Positions 1 to 10,965 of a stretch of 64,000 nucleotides of DNA are shown in pieces (the first letter of the stretch is position 1; each line of letters begins with the position of its first letter). The stretch is from Ilex aquifolium (taxonomy: Eukaryota > Streptophyta > Magnoliopsida > Aquifoliales > Aquifoliaceae). The notes beneath the pieces were generated by a model. That model searched no databases. It saw nothing but the letters and a program-made list of their open reading frames with translations, and was not told the origin of the DNA. The stretch covers positions 41,469,173 to 41,533,172 of the forward strand of contig OX637395.1 of assembly GCA_951799425.1 (NCBI GenBank), in the 5' to 3' direction. Made by a program: the position numbers and the translations under genes.

Positions 1-63
1 ATTCGATGGTTATAATTTAGTGTCATCATTGGTTACTTTCTTATTTGCATTTTGTTTTTGTAG

Positions 64-1059
64 AGGATTCATCTATTGTGGGGAGAAAATGACAAGATTT
101 TCAACTTGGAAGTAGCCAATAACATAAAAGAGTAAGTCAATTTTCATATTGGATATATGATTACTTAAAATGTGTCTTATTTTTAATATCTGAAAAATAT
201 GCATATAGTTTTTTCGTGGTTATGCACTGAAATTATACACCTAGAAAATATACGGTTCTAATAGAAAAAGAACAGATAACAGGAAAAAACTAGGAACACG
301 TTATACCGTCAACACCATATGATTTTATATTTGTTTCATAAATTAACAGTGGTTATATGCTTATTTTCAAATAAAAAAGTGATACGTAACTTGGTTAATT
401 CACATTAAAATAAAATATAATTTATGCTATATAATATATTATCCTACCTCACCATTATTAGATCAATTATTCATCCTCTTTAATCATTCAATACAATGAC
501 AAGCTGACCAAAAGCTAATTTATTTCTCACCAAAATCACATGGTAATACAGTATAGGGTTAATAGTATTTTTACTCCCTAATGTATGCTCGTTTTGTTAA
601 TTTAATCCTTAATTTTTTTATTTTTTTCAATTTAGTTGTTAAAGTATTCAATTTGTGTTCAAATAGTCCTACACAGACGAGCTGTTCAATTTTTGGCGAA
701 AATGATCATGTAATATCGTCTGAAATAATGACAATTTATCATTTCTATCAAAAAAATTAACGGTTCATCTGTGAAGGGACAATTTAAACATGAATTGAAA
801 ATTTTCGAGATAAAATTGATATATTGAAGATTAAACGAACTTAGTTTAAGGACCAAAAATACTATCAGCACTAAAATATAACTTATGCTAATTAGAAGTT
901 TTCAAACATGATCACAGGCAATTGGGAGGCAAACCCACCTTGCAATATATTGAAAAGGCAGGGCATCTTGTTGGGCTGGAGTGGCCTTTCATATACACTC
1001 GCCACCTCAAGAAAATTCTTACATCCTTAGATGGAGAAAGGCTCCGGAAAATGAACTGA
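64..1059 (+). CDS. Alpha/beta hydrolase, upstream copy, last two exons (5' end outside window)
   Basis: This is the 3' end of a plant alpha/beta-hydrolase-fold gene. Exon 3 is 64-131 and the last exon is 918-1059, each bounded by AG and GT in compatible phase. Exon 3 carries the acid-residue motif WGENDKIF, and the last exon carries the catalytic-His motif AGHLVGLE and ends at TGA 1057-1059. Earlier exons, including the nucleophile Ser, lie left of the window, so integrity of the whole gene cannot be judged. Against the copy at 6880-9212 the last exon differs at nine of 142 positions; this copy reads LEWP where the other copy and the family as I remember it read LERP. Positions 1-63 are intron. 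The substrate is unknown; plant members are annotated only as alpha/beta-hydrolase superfamily proteins. Confidence 0.75.
556..871. mobile_element. Mutator-type MITE in the last intron of the upstream hydrolase copy
   Basis: A 316-bp AT-rich element with diverged terminal inverted repeats (start GGGTTAATAGTATTTTT; the end reads back as a related sequence). The right flank is TAAAATATA (872-880) and the left flank is its mutated copy TACAGTATA (547-555), a 9-bp target duplication as in Mutator-like elements. The same insertion sits at the same place in the second hydrolase copy (8695-9024). Confidence 0.65.
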
Positions 1060-2101
1060 CTTCTTGTATGTTCATTCTTTTGTAATACAAAGTTCAACCA
1101 GTTCTTGATCGGAACTCAAAATGTAGGACAAATTGACGAATTTATTGATCTAATGATCGTACTCAATGCATAAAGTTATCGTCTATAATGGGTCTCAAAG
1201 AAATAACTAATAAGTAATCTTATCCTCATTTTAGAGATATTGACTATCAACCCCGAACTTGTACGGACATATTTGCTTTGAGGAGAAGGTTGGATGAGAT
1301 TGGAGTATCATTTTCAACCCATTCCACCCGCCATGGTGTGGGAAGGCATAAATCGTTTGTTATTTCCCAATTATTCACCTTGTTTGTTTACATAGTTTAT
1401 AGGTTTGTGGGAACCAAAAAAAAGACGACCATTAATGGTGTCTTCATTTGATAATTTACAAAGATATCTTTTCATTTATATATGATAAAGGTTTGAGAAA
1501 GACATTTTAGTGGTTGTGTGGGCTTGTACTGTCAATGCCTTTGTGACCACAAAGAAAACAAGGTAGTAAATGACATTATATAATTTCTTATATCATGTCA
1601 TTTTTATCTATTTAATTTCTTATCGTGACATTATGTCAACATAATGAGATGGTATAATTGTGACACCTAATATTTACTAAGTTCGAAACCCAAATGCCAA
1701 TGAGTCTGTAGATGGTGTAACTGTGACACCTAATATTTACTAGGTTCGAAACCCAAATGCCAATGGGTCTGTAGAGTTCTATATGAGAAGAAGACCCTCC
1801 CCCCTATTTGATATAATTATGCTGTTCTTAGGTGCTGTTTTCACCGCATGGTTTTTCCCAATGGAGAAAGAAGAATTTTCCTGAGACGGAACCAGAATGT
1901 GAAAAGGGGAGAGAAGATGAAAATTTAAGGACGCAATACCTACCAACTGTTTATTAAAATGTCGCAGTTGCTATTAAGGTGGACAAAGGCAATGATAGTC
2001 AGCTCAGGTCAATCAAAAACTTGATATATTCAGGTAGGGTAGACACCCAGATACACCAGATCCCAAATGATTTCATCTTTGTCGAACAAAACTAAATATA
2101 T

Positions 2102-2105
<4 letters not shown>
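1060..2105. other. 3' flank of the upstream hydrolase copy
   Basis: No gene is seen. From 1060 to about 1573 the sequence is collinear with 9213-10,097 downstream of the second hydrolase copy, apart from the nested MITEs present only there. Homology stops near GGTAGTAAATGA. The rest holds the 63-bp tandem repeat and AT-rich sequence leading to the GA tract at 2106. Confidence 0.6.
1648..1773 (+). repeat. 63-bp unit, two tandem copies
   Basis: Two direct copies, 1648-1710 and 1711-1773, differ at a few positions. Each contains GTTCGAAACCC, which resembles a Pol III B box. No matching A box was found, so this may be a decayed SINE piece or chance. Confidence 0.7.

Positions 2106-2147
<42 letters not shown>
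2106..2147 (+). repeat. (GA)n microsatellite before the exon-1 stub
   Basis: About 21 GA units directly before the ATG at 2147. An imperfect GA tract occupies the same place before the intact hydrolase first exon (6849-6878), so the tract belongs to the duplicated 5' leader. Confidence 0.9.
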
Positions 2148-2149
<2 letters not shown>

Positions 2150-2209
2150 TTGAATGTGTTTACAGTAGTGAAGCTAGTGTTGCAAGGGCTGATGAAGTTA
2201 GCTGGATGA
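2147..2209 (+). pseudogene. Truncated first-exon stub of the alpha/beta hydrolase
   Basis: Twenty codons and a TGA match the start of the hydrolase exon at 6880 almost base for base (NVFTVVK, then VLQGLMKLAG). One G is missing in the Gly-Met stretch, which brings TGA into frame, and similarity ends around 2213. The sequence beyond belongs to the transposon block. The stub therefore lost nearly the whole gene body, and several substitutions over about 65 bases indicate it is not very recent. Confidence 0.8.
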
Positions 2210-3459
2210 CACCTGATGATGTGTATAACGCAATTGAGCAGAACGGAGAATGCAAGGTGCACTGAAGCATTTAGTCTGAGCTTCAAGGCTCTTGGGAATA
2301 AGAATTTAGGGGAATGTGGTCAATTACACAGAAGAATTGTAGTGGTTCACCAGCTCGGGAGCACGGCTAATCCACTATTCAATGAAGTCTCTTACTCTTG
2401 AGGAATATATTGATAAAAAGGGAAGTTACACAGTAGTTCGATAAAGCTCTCATAGCTTGCCTCCTAGCGAGGGCTTTGTACAATATTTATAGCAAATTTT
2501 GAGCTTAGCTGAATTTGAGGTGTGATCTTTGCCTCCCTCATGTAACGTTTTGCTTGATTTTTGTAGTGGTTATGCGGAGTGATGGGGGAGTTGTGAATTT
2601 GGTGTCTGGACTGGTGCCTCTTTCCATTGAGGAGAAGCTTGGTAGTTGTCAACTGTCTTCCACTCCACTTCCTCTGAGGTGCGGATTAAGGGAGCTCTAG
2701 GTTTTTATGTTACTAGGCTCTCGACCTGATATGAATAACCGAGCTTAGCCTTGGGATTTTCTAGGCATCATCAGTTGCCCCCCAGTCCTTGGTCAAAATG
2801 GTTTGTTTGAGCAGGGACTGAGCTGTGGCTGGGTTAAGTGAGGTCGCCATGGGTCGACCTCGATTTGCGTGTGATGGAACTCCGTTTTGACGGTTATGGC
2901 GAACGTGTAATCATTATTTCCTTGTTTCTCACGCATGTCCCATATCTCGAGGGTCCACGTACGCTTTACTTTAAATGCTCCTACAGTTGAAAAATCGTTT
3001 TTCTTCGCCTTTCAAATTCTCTCTACAAACTTTGTTTTCTCTCTTTTTCCCTTGCGATGTTAACTCCCCTAATTTACTAGAGATCTAGGGCTCTGCTTGA
3101 AAAACCCCCAATTCGGCTTGAAGATTCTGCGAGGTTTGCTTTGTCATCTCCCTGAATTAGCTATGGGATTCGGGTTATCGCTCGTTCTTGGTTAGGTACG
3201 TTTCTTTGCTCTGTTTATCTCTTCATTCTAGATCCCTCGAATCCGAGGTGGTTGTTACATTTTTTGTCCTTTTCGCTTTTGTTACTTTAGGAATCGAGGT
3301 TATTCCTTGTCATTTCTTCCCCTTTTTGTGGATCCTTATTCAACCGCTAGAATCTTCCTTATTGGTCGTTGGTGTCTTGACCCTTCGACCCTCAGGGATT
3401 GTTTTGTTAACGTTCATTTTCCTTATTCCTCTTTTTATCTCCTTTTTTCCCACCCTTTC

Positions 3460-6400
3460 ATGTCTGACTCTTCCGAAGCTACTGTTTCATCTGTTTCTCT
3501 TGCCATGGGCGAGAGGTCTTCTGAACAGGAGGACGTTGATTTAGGTGATGTAAGCGACGAGATAGATAATTTTCCTGGTTTCGATCTTATTGATGCTGGG
3601 GAAAAGGCCGAGGATCCTCTTTCATCATCTTCTCTTGTGCCGAGGTCCAAGAAGTCTAGGAATGGAAAAACTAAGGTGAGTGATGTTGGGGCTTCTCGCA
3701 GTGCTGAGGAGGCAGAGGCCCCCCCCAGAACTTCAGACCTCGTTGGCTTTAACGAGGTCACTCCCTCTTTCATGAAAGTCTTATCAGCCATATTTGGTTT
3801 TCCTCGGGGTATGTGGTATTGGTGCCCTCACGTGGATATTCGGTATGACTCCCAGATACCTGAGAAAGTCTGTTTCTTTGTGGCTTCTCTGGAGAATGAC
3901 CTTCGTTTCCCCCTGCATCCTTTTCTTAAAAGCTTTCTCCAGCACTTCAACGTATGTCCTGCTCAACTTTCTCCCAATTTTTGGGGTGTCTTGGTGGGCC
4001 TCCTTGTTTACTTCAAGAAGAATAATCTTAGTGCCCCAACAATGCCATTGCTCATTAATTTCTTCAACGTCAAGGTTACCCCCTTTGACGGTTTTTTGTA
4101 TGTAGCTAAATGGGTGAAGTCCCGTGTTTTTATTACTGACCTCCCGAGCTCCCACAAGGGTTGGAAGAAACTCTTCTTCTTTGTATCTGGGAGAGAATAG
4201 GAGTACAATCCCAAAGATGCAGTTGATAACCTCCCTGTACCTCGGGCTTGGTCCGCCCCTGATAATCTGGGTAAGCCCTACCTGAGTAGGCTTGGATCAA
4301 CCTCGGCATTTCGTTCTGCTGACTTTGTTCCACTTGTTCTTTTCAGGTATTCGACCCGAGCTTAGTGTTGGGGACGAGATCGTCCTACTAAGCTTGGAGA
4401 ATTGCGAGCCGGAGAGATATTCCAAGCTTATCAAGCCTAAGGTGCTTAATAAATTTGGGTTTAGCCCCCTCGAGGTGAGGGTTGAGACCCGTAATCCTAT
4501 TTTCGTAGCTGGTGCAGAAGGACTTGTAGGTAGGACTCAATTCTGAGTTTTCCTCACTTTTCTTTTTGCTCTCTTGCTGACCTGTACATTCTGGATTTCT
4601 AGGTTGCAGCTCAATGGCCCCAGATGTTGATGTTGTGAGGACGAAGATAGCCTTGCTGAAGAAAGAAATGAGTGGAAGAAAACACAAGGCTAAGGCCGGA
4701 TCGGGAAGCGATGCTGCCCCTCTCTCAAAGGTGCCGAGGTCGGAGATGCCTCCCGCTTCTCTCCCCCCTCCCTAGGTGGTTTATTCCCCTCCACCGAGCT
4801 TATCGAAGGTTGCACGGACCTCAGTTATTCAAGGGACCCTACCTTCCTCTGTTGGTAGGGCTCCTGAGCAAGCTGAGGCTTCAGCATCTACCTCATCGGC
4901 GGAGGTCGAGGGGCCTTGGAATCGATTGCTCACATCCTACGTGGGCCTCCCTCTCCCAGACTTGCCGAGAAGGCTCACCACCTGCTGGATGAGAGCTCGA
5001 ATGTTATGAAGGGCAATGATTCTCTTGTCAAGAATATGAAACTTGCCGCAGAGACCATCGCCTCAATCATCACTGAGTCAGACATTCAGGAGGTTGTTTC
5101 TATGCCCCTCTCTACTTTTGCCACTACCGCCCTGTATGGTGCCACTTCGGTAAGTTCTGATTCTATCAAGTCTCACTTATGTGTTTGCGTTGTTGCCTCA
5201 TACTAATTCTAGCCCTTGGTCGTACTTTCTTTTGGTTGGTCATTCATGTGAGTGCTCTGGTGAGTCGGATCAAGACTTTGGAGAGCTCAGCCAAAGCGTT
5301 GAAGGCTTCTGAGCTGGCTTTTTCCAATGACGACCTCAAGGCTCAGGTGCAGAACCTGCAGGTTCAGGTGGAGGGGTTGTCCTTTGCCAACAAAGGTCTG
5401 GAGGTTGATACAAGAAAAGCCAAGGATGAGGCTAGAAAGGCAAAAAATGAGCTCAAGCTGAAGACAGACAACTTGTTACAAGCTCGCAAAAAAACCTTCG
5501 AGGCTCTTGAGTCCTTCGAGATCATGAAGAAGGAGTATGAAATCTTGGATGAGGCGAATGTCAGTCTGCTGAAAGAGATTGAGGTTGAGAGGCCTGCCGC
5601 TAAGAAGAATGATGCTCTGATTACTGAGCTGAAGGACGAGGCTCCTACCAATTGGGCCACCGGGTACCTTGCTTTCCAGGATCAAGCTGTGGAGAGGTAT
5701 CCAGATTTGGACTTTGAATTTGACCCTCCTTTGGACAAGGAGAAGGAGGCGCCCAGTGCTGAGAAGGAGGCTGAGGTCTCGGTTCCAACTACTTTAGAGA
5801 CGGATGGGGCTGTAGTGCCTGAAGTTCAAGTTTCTGAGCTTGCTTCCGCAAGTGCTGAGGTGTCTGTTCCCCCAGCCGAGGTTCCTGCTTCAGTGGCTCT
5901 TTCTAATCCTACTCCAGCTACTTCTGTGGTTCCTCCTGATCTTACTCCAGCTTAGGGGTGTCAAACGTGTCGGGTTAAACGGGTAACGTGTGAAAAATAT
6001 GTAAATTCGTACACGACACGTTTAATAAACGGGTGAAAAATCTCAACACGAACACGACCCGTTTAATAAACGGGTAACACGACACGACTCGTTTAACCCG
6101 TTTAATTTTAAAAAAAATATATCAACAAATTTTAATACTCCACTTTTTTTTACTGCCAATTGTACTTATTTCAAAAAAGAAGAATTTTTAGTCAAATCTC
6201 ATAAAAATTAGACTTGAAGGCTTAAAAAAAAATGCAAAAGGTCATTATCTTTTATAGACAACTCAACCCTCCTCATCTCCCCTCATTTGACAATGTAGGA
6301 CAAAAACAAAAGGTATTGGTTTGTTTGTCTTTATCTTTGAAGTGCTCTCCATCTCCTCTCATTTGTCTTTGAACTACTGCTTTACTTTTTTTTTGTATTA

Positions 6401-6753
6401 ATTTATTTACTTCTTTTTTTTCTTGCTAATTTTTTAAAATAATTATTAATTTATTATTATATTAATTTTATTTAAACGGGTAAACGTGTGATAAACGGTT
6501 TAACAAGTCTCACTCAAACATGACCCGTTTATTAAACGTGTTTGGCGTGTCAACCAATTTATCACCTAAACTCGTTTAATTCGTGTCAGTTAATTGTGTC
6601 GTGTCGAATTTTGACAACCCTACTCCAGCTGTTGCTCCAGATCATACCGAGCTTCATGAGATGTCTGAGGCTCCAAATGACTTTGTTCGAACTGTTGCTC
6701 CTGATCTTCCTGAGCTGTCTGAGCCCATCACTGATCTGACTGCAGGGGCTTAG
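3460..6753 (+). pseudogene. Gag-like / 'putative gypsy-type transposon' (PF04195-like) protein gene, disrupted
   Basis: The predicted start is ATG 3460 (MSDSSEATVSS), followed by an acidic Ser-rich segment, then a globular region with FPLHPFLKSFLQHFNVCPAQL and GWKKLFFFVSGRE, which I recognise from the plant family usually called putative gypsy-type transposon. Likely exons are 3460-4270, 4347-4525, about 4603-5151, and about 5252 onward. The last exon encodes a Lys/Glu/Ala-rich coiled coil (about 5260-5640) and a Pro/Val/Ala-rich tail. Damage: TAG at 4198-4200 where a Trp codon is expected, TAG near 4775, a frame change near 4916, and a hAT insertion at 5953-6622 that splits the tail. The frame resumes after the insertion and ends at TAG 6751-6753. 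It is a dead transposon gene, not a host gene. Confidence 0.7.
5953..6622. mobile_element. Non-autonomous hAT element, 670 bp
   Basis: The termini are TAGGGGTGTCAAA and, read from the other end, TAGGGTTGTCAAA. Both flanks carry the same 8 bases, CTCCAGCT (5945-5952 and 6623-6630), the hAT-type target duplication. Inner ends repeat ACACGACACG and AAACGGGT motifs in both orientations; the middle is AT-rich and non-coding. It sits inside the last exon of the gag-like gene, and its first three bases form that frame's stop codon. Confidence 0.9.
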
Positions 6754-7805
6754 GATTCCCCCGTATTTTGTTTTCTGTTTATAAAAAGACTTTGTAACCA
6801 ATTCTTTACGAGAAATGAAAGATTTTTGTCTAGTGCTCTTGTGTTTTTGAGAGAGAGAGAGAGAAAAAGAGAGAGAGATATGGTGAATGTGTTTACAGTA
6901 GTGAAGCCAGTGTTGCAAGGGCTGATGAAGCTAGCTGGGATGACACCCAAATTAGTGGAGATCGAACCAGGGACAGTAATGAATTTCTGGGTCCCAAATG
7001 AAACGATCCAAAGGAATCAAAATCAAAATCAAAACCATACCAATCACAAACCAAACAAGCCCGCGGTGGTACTCGTTCATGGCTTAGCCGCAGACGGCAT
7101 TATAACATGGCTATTCCAAGTATTGGCTTTAACAGGCAGGTACGCAGTCTACGTGCCGGACATCCTCTTCTTCGGCGGCTCCACCACCGACAGCCACCAC
7201 CGGTCGACCACCTTCCAGGCAGAGTGTTTGGCCAAGGGTTTGAGGAAGCTAGGAGTGGAGAGTTGTACACTGGTGGGTTTTAGCTATGGAGGTATGGTTG
7301 GGTTTAAGCTGGCCAAGTTGGACCCAGATTTGGTCGAGTCTTTGGTGGTTTCCGGCTCGGTTGTGGAATTTACTGAGTCCATTAGTCGTGCTTTGCTGCA
7401 GAAGATTGGGTTCTCACGGTGGTCGGAACTTTTGTTGCCGGAAACCGTTGAGGGTGTGAAAGTTCTGCTTACAGTGGGTACTCACAAGGTGCCATAGATT
7501 CCTGATTTTCTTTTCCGAAACTTTCTCGAGGTACTTACACTCTTCCTTGCACCCTAGAGTAACAATATTAACAGTCAAGGAATTCCTAATGTCAATGTCA
7601 ATTATGAATCTTGCTTATTGATTGACCCATGACAGGTTATGTTCATCAACAGAAAGGAGAGAGCTGAACTACTAGAGGCTTTGGTCGTCGGTGATAAAGA
7701 CGCAACTGCTACCACGTACCCTCAAGTTTGCAGCTTTTTTTTTTTCTTGTATTTTGGTTAAGAGTATTCAAGTTATTTTACATACATCTTAAATAATTTT
7801 TTTTT

Positions 7806-7880
7806 CAGTTCGGTCAAATGTAGGCTATCTACGTCGAGACTAAGATATTTATGAGGGATAATTTTCTCATGACATAGCTC
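7806..7880 (-). repeat. SINE fragment in hydrolase intron 2
   Basis: The stretch with CTACGTCGAGACTAAGATAT followed by TATGAGGG matches the middle of the tRNA-derived SINE copies at 24,321 and 30,807. Both ends are missing, so it is only a fragment. Confidence 0.45.
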
Positions 7881-8694
7881 TAAAAAAAATTTCAAAATAC
7901 AAATTCAAAATTTCTGAATTTACGACAATTTTCTGTTACTATTTCAGCTGCCGTTAAAGTTAGTCGGCAGCACATTTGACTTCTCTACTCCTTTGATAAA
8001 ACAACAAAACCGATTGTTACGCAACCAAAGACTTGGACCTGTGGGAGGTAGATAGAAGGCTCCCCTCGTCATTATGGTAGGGAGGAAGTGCATATCCCAC
8101 TTATTTTTATGATCAATAAATGTAAGATCATTCAATTCAAAATGAATGATTGAAGTTGATGGAGGTTTTGTACCACAGCCTTACCCAGGTTCGCCGCACT
8201 TGGAAAAATTATCACCTAAATTTGGTGTATATGTCAAATATCTAGCTGATGTTTTGGACCACAATTCTAGCCCTAGGCATTTTGCTTGATTGAAATGATA
8301 TACGCCATTGTCATATTGTGTTGGTAAAGGTTTTTTGAAGTGGGATTGAATCGGATTTGAATCCCTTCTAATATAGGCTCGATCATTGGTTACTTTCTTA
8401 TTTGCATTTTGTTTTAACAGAGGATTCATCTATTGTGGGGAGAAAATGACAAGATTTTCAACTTGGAAGTAGCCCATAACATAAAAGAGTAAGTCAATTT
8501 TCATATTAGATATATGATTACTTCAAATGTGTTTTATTTCATTAACGTTTGTTCAAGTTGCCTATCATTTTCAATAATTGATCTACCTCACCATTATTAG
8601 ATCAATTATTCATCCTCTTTAATCATTCAATACAATGACAGGCTGACCAAAAGCTAATTTATTTCTCATCAAAAGCACATGGTAATAAAATATA

Positions 8695-9024
8695 GGGTTA
8701 ATAATATTTTTGATTCTTAAAGTATGTTCGTTTTGTTAATTTCATCCTCAATTTTTTTTATTTTTTTCAATTTAGTTGTTAAAGTATTCAATTTGTATTC
8801 AAATGATCCCTACACAGACGAGCCGTTAAATTTTTGACGAAAATGATCATGTAATATCGTCTGAAAGAATGACAATTTATCATTTCTATCAAAAAAATTA
8901 ACGGTTCGTTTGTGTAGGGACAATTTAAACAAGAATTGAAAATTTTCGAGATTATAAAATTGACACATTGAAGACTAAATTGACAAAACGAACTTACTTT
9001 AAAGACTAAAAATACCATCAGCAC
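8695..9024. mobile_element. Mutator-type MITE in the last intron of the second hydrolase copy
   Basis: A 330-bp element flanked by perfect 9-bp repeats TAAAATATA (8686-8694 and 9025-9033). It is orthologous to 556-871, so the insertion is older than the duplication of the locus. Confidence 0.75.
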
Positions 9025-9619
9025 TAAAATATAACTTATGCTAATTAGAAGTTTTCAAACATGATCACAGGCAATTGGGAGGCAAACCGGCGTTGCACTG
9101 TATTGAAATGGCAGGGCATCTTGTTGGGCTGGAGCGGCCTTTCATATACACTCGCCACCTCAAGAAAATTCTTGCATCCTTAGATGGAGAAAGGCTCCAG
9201 AAAATGAACTGACTTCTTGTATGTTCATTCTTTTGTATTACAAAGTTCAACCAGTTCTTGATCGGAACTCAAAATGTAAGACAAAATTGGCAAATTTATT
9301 GATGTAATGATCGTACTGAATGTATAAAGTTATCGTCTATAATGGGTCTCAAAAAAATAATTGATAAGCAATCTTATCCTCATTCTAGAGATATTGACTA
9401 TCAACCCGGAACTTGTACGGAAATATTTGTTTTGAGGAGAAAGTTGAACGAGATTGGAGTATCATTTTCAACCCATTCCCCACCCCCCATGGTGTAGGAA
9501 GGCTTAAATCGTTCATTATTTCTCAATCATTCACCTTGTTTGTTTACATAGTTTATAGGTTTGTGGGACCCAAAAAAAGGACTATCATTAATGATGTCTT
9601 CATTTGATAATTTAGAAAA

Positions 9620-9983
9620 GAGCAATGTTATAGAGTAATGCTACACTGACCAAATTTTAGGACCAAATTTGGAGCCCAAATGACATGGCAGCATGTCATT
9701 TGGAGTATTTATTGGGGCCCAAATGACATAGCACCAAATAAATAAGTCCAAGTCAGCTGCCATGTCATTTGGGCTCTAAATTTGGTCCCAAAATTTGGTC
9801 AGTGTAACATTACTCAATGTTATATATCTTAAATTTGTATCTCAAATGTGCATTCAAAATTAATAAGGATGGTTGGATCAGTGGGTCCTAATTAAAAAAG
9901 TTGATGAGACCCACTCATCCAATAATTCCAATTGATTTTAGATACACATTTGAAATATAAATTTAGGATATAAAACATTACTC
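9620..9983. mobile_element. Mutator-type MITE (outer element of a nested pair)
   Basis: The terminal inverted repeats start GAGCAATGTTATATATC and, from the other end, GAGTAATGTTTTATATC. Flanks are TTTAGAAAA (9611-9619) and TTTACAAAA (9984-9992), a 9-bp target duplication with one change. The first hydrolase copy shows the empty site near 1452-1465 (ATAATTTACAAAGATATC). Without the inner insertion the element is about 172 bp. Confidence 0.8.
9633..9815. mobile_element. 183-bp Mutator-type MITE nested in the outer element
   Basis: It is nearly palindromic, with long inverted repeats starting GAGTAATGCTACACTGACC on one side and GAGTAATGTTACACTGACC on the other. Perfect 9-bp repeats AATGTTATA (9624-9632 and 9816-9824) flank it. 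It interrupts the left inverted repeat of the outer MITE. A second copy of the same length is at 29,107-29,289. Confidence 0.85.
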
Positions 9984-10317
9984 TTTACAAAAATATCTTT
10001 TCATTTATGTATGATAAAGGTTTGAAAAAGACATTTCAGTGGTTGTGTGGGCTTGTACTATCAATGCCTTTGTGACCACAAAGAAAACAAGGTAGTAAAT
10101 GAGGGTAGGACTATTTTAACTTTATCCAGACTTTTATACCAACTTTTTCCTCCAAATAAACATGCCCCTAAGGTAACGTATTATTTGGGCGTCACTATGC
10201 ATAAATCATGTCACTACACAGGACATATGGAAATCAAAATTCTGGGCCGGCCATGAAGACAAGACATGATAATCTTTCTAGTAATATGTTACAATAGAAA
10301 TCTAGAAAGGCAAATAC

Positions 10318-10382
10318 CTCTCTCTCTCTCACACACACACACATACACTCACTCACACTCACACTCACACTCACACTCACAC
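10318..10382 (+). repeat. Compound microsatellite (TC)(AC)(ACTC)
   Basis: CT units followed by CA units and then TCACAC/ACTC units. It lies about 200 bp beyond the end of the duplicated hydrolase flank. Confidence 0.85.
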
Positions 10383-10539
10383 AGGTTTGCTTGGTGCATG
10401 CTTGCATTTTCTTTCATAGATCTGCTGATAAAGATGGAACTGCACCATAGATGGGGCTTAAGCCTTATTGCTGCTTTAGATACTTCAGAAGCCTGTCAAG
10501 CAAGAAATCTAATCTTAGCTTATTGATCAACAATAGAAC

Positions 10540-10577
10540 ACACACACACACACATACATACATACATACATACATAC
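10540..10577 (+). repeat. Compound microsatellite (AC)n(ATAC)n
   Basis: AC units run into ATAC units and end just before the TAGGGCTGTCAAA hAT-like terminus at 10,581. Confidence 0.85.
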
Positions 10578-10580
10578 GTG

Positions 10581-10650
10581 TAGGGCTGTCAAAATTCAAC
10601 ACGACACGATTAACCGACACGATTAACCGACATGATACGTGTGTAAGAAT
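10581..10650. mobile_element. hAT terminal fragment
   Basis: It begins TAGGGCTGTCAAAATTCAAC followed by ACACGACACG and a repeated GATTAACCGACA motif, the same terminus type as the element at 5953. No matching right end was found. Confidence 0.55.
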
Positions 10651-10965
10651 GTTTATATTTTCTACTAATGGAACATACATTATTGAGTGAAAAACTTCTC
10701 TTTCATTGGGATGACATACTAGAAAGAGTACTGTTACTAGAACGTAATAAATGAACTTAATTTGCCAAATTAATGATGTGACAAAAAATAGAATCATAAT
10801 AAAAAAATCTAACAGTTACCGTCACAACAATACTATTGGACAATATCACTACCAACAATACTATTCATAAGTGGGTAAAATATACGCCTGTATTCTACGA
10901 GTTTTGAGCTAGATTGGGTGACATAAAACCCCTCCAACACACCCGTCTCTATTTATTTAAAAAAT

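Larger units (their letters stand above)
2214..6840 (+). mobile_element. Decayed transposon block with gag-like gene, between exon-1 stub and intact hydrolase copy
   Basis: About 4.6 kb of higher-GC, coding-looking DNA lies between two copies of the hydrolase first-exon start. It holds a presumed leader (2214-3459), a gag-like multi-exon gene (3460-6753) and a short 3' tail containing an AATGAAAGA-type stretch. No reverse transcriptase, integrase or RNase H coding was seen. I could not define LTRs or inverted repeats, so the boundaries are where hydrolase similarity stops and restarts. A non-autonomous LTR element carrying only gag-like coding is one possibility. Confidence 0.55.
6880..9212 (+). 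pseudogene. Alpha/beta hydrolase, complete four-exon copy with in-frame stop
   Basis: The exons are 6880-7530, 7636-7725, 8421-8488 and 9071-9212, all with GT-AG borders and compatible phases, 317 codons in total, as usual for this plant family. Visible parts are the oxyanion-side HG (67-68), nucleophile elbow GFSYGG (Ser135), acid motif GENDKIF (Asp257) and AGHLVGLERP (His286). Codon 206 is TAG (7495-7497); related plant proteins as I remember them have Trp here, so a TGG-to-TAG change is likely. A product ending there would lack the catalytic Asp and His. The rest of the frame is otherwise open, so the lesion looks recent. The start was chosen at 6880 because the stub at 2147 begins at the same place; an in-frame ATG at 6826 lies in unrelated sequence. 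The transposon block ends directly upstream, so the original promoter may be lost. Confidence 0.8.

Noticed and set aside
1721..1760. Possible tRNA gene or SINE at GGTTCGAAACCC
   Set aside because: Only a B-box-like word is present; no A box or cloverleaf was found nearby.
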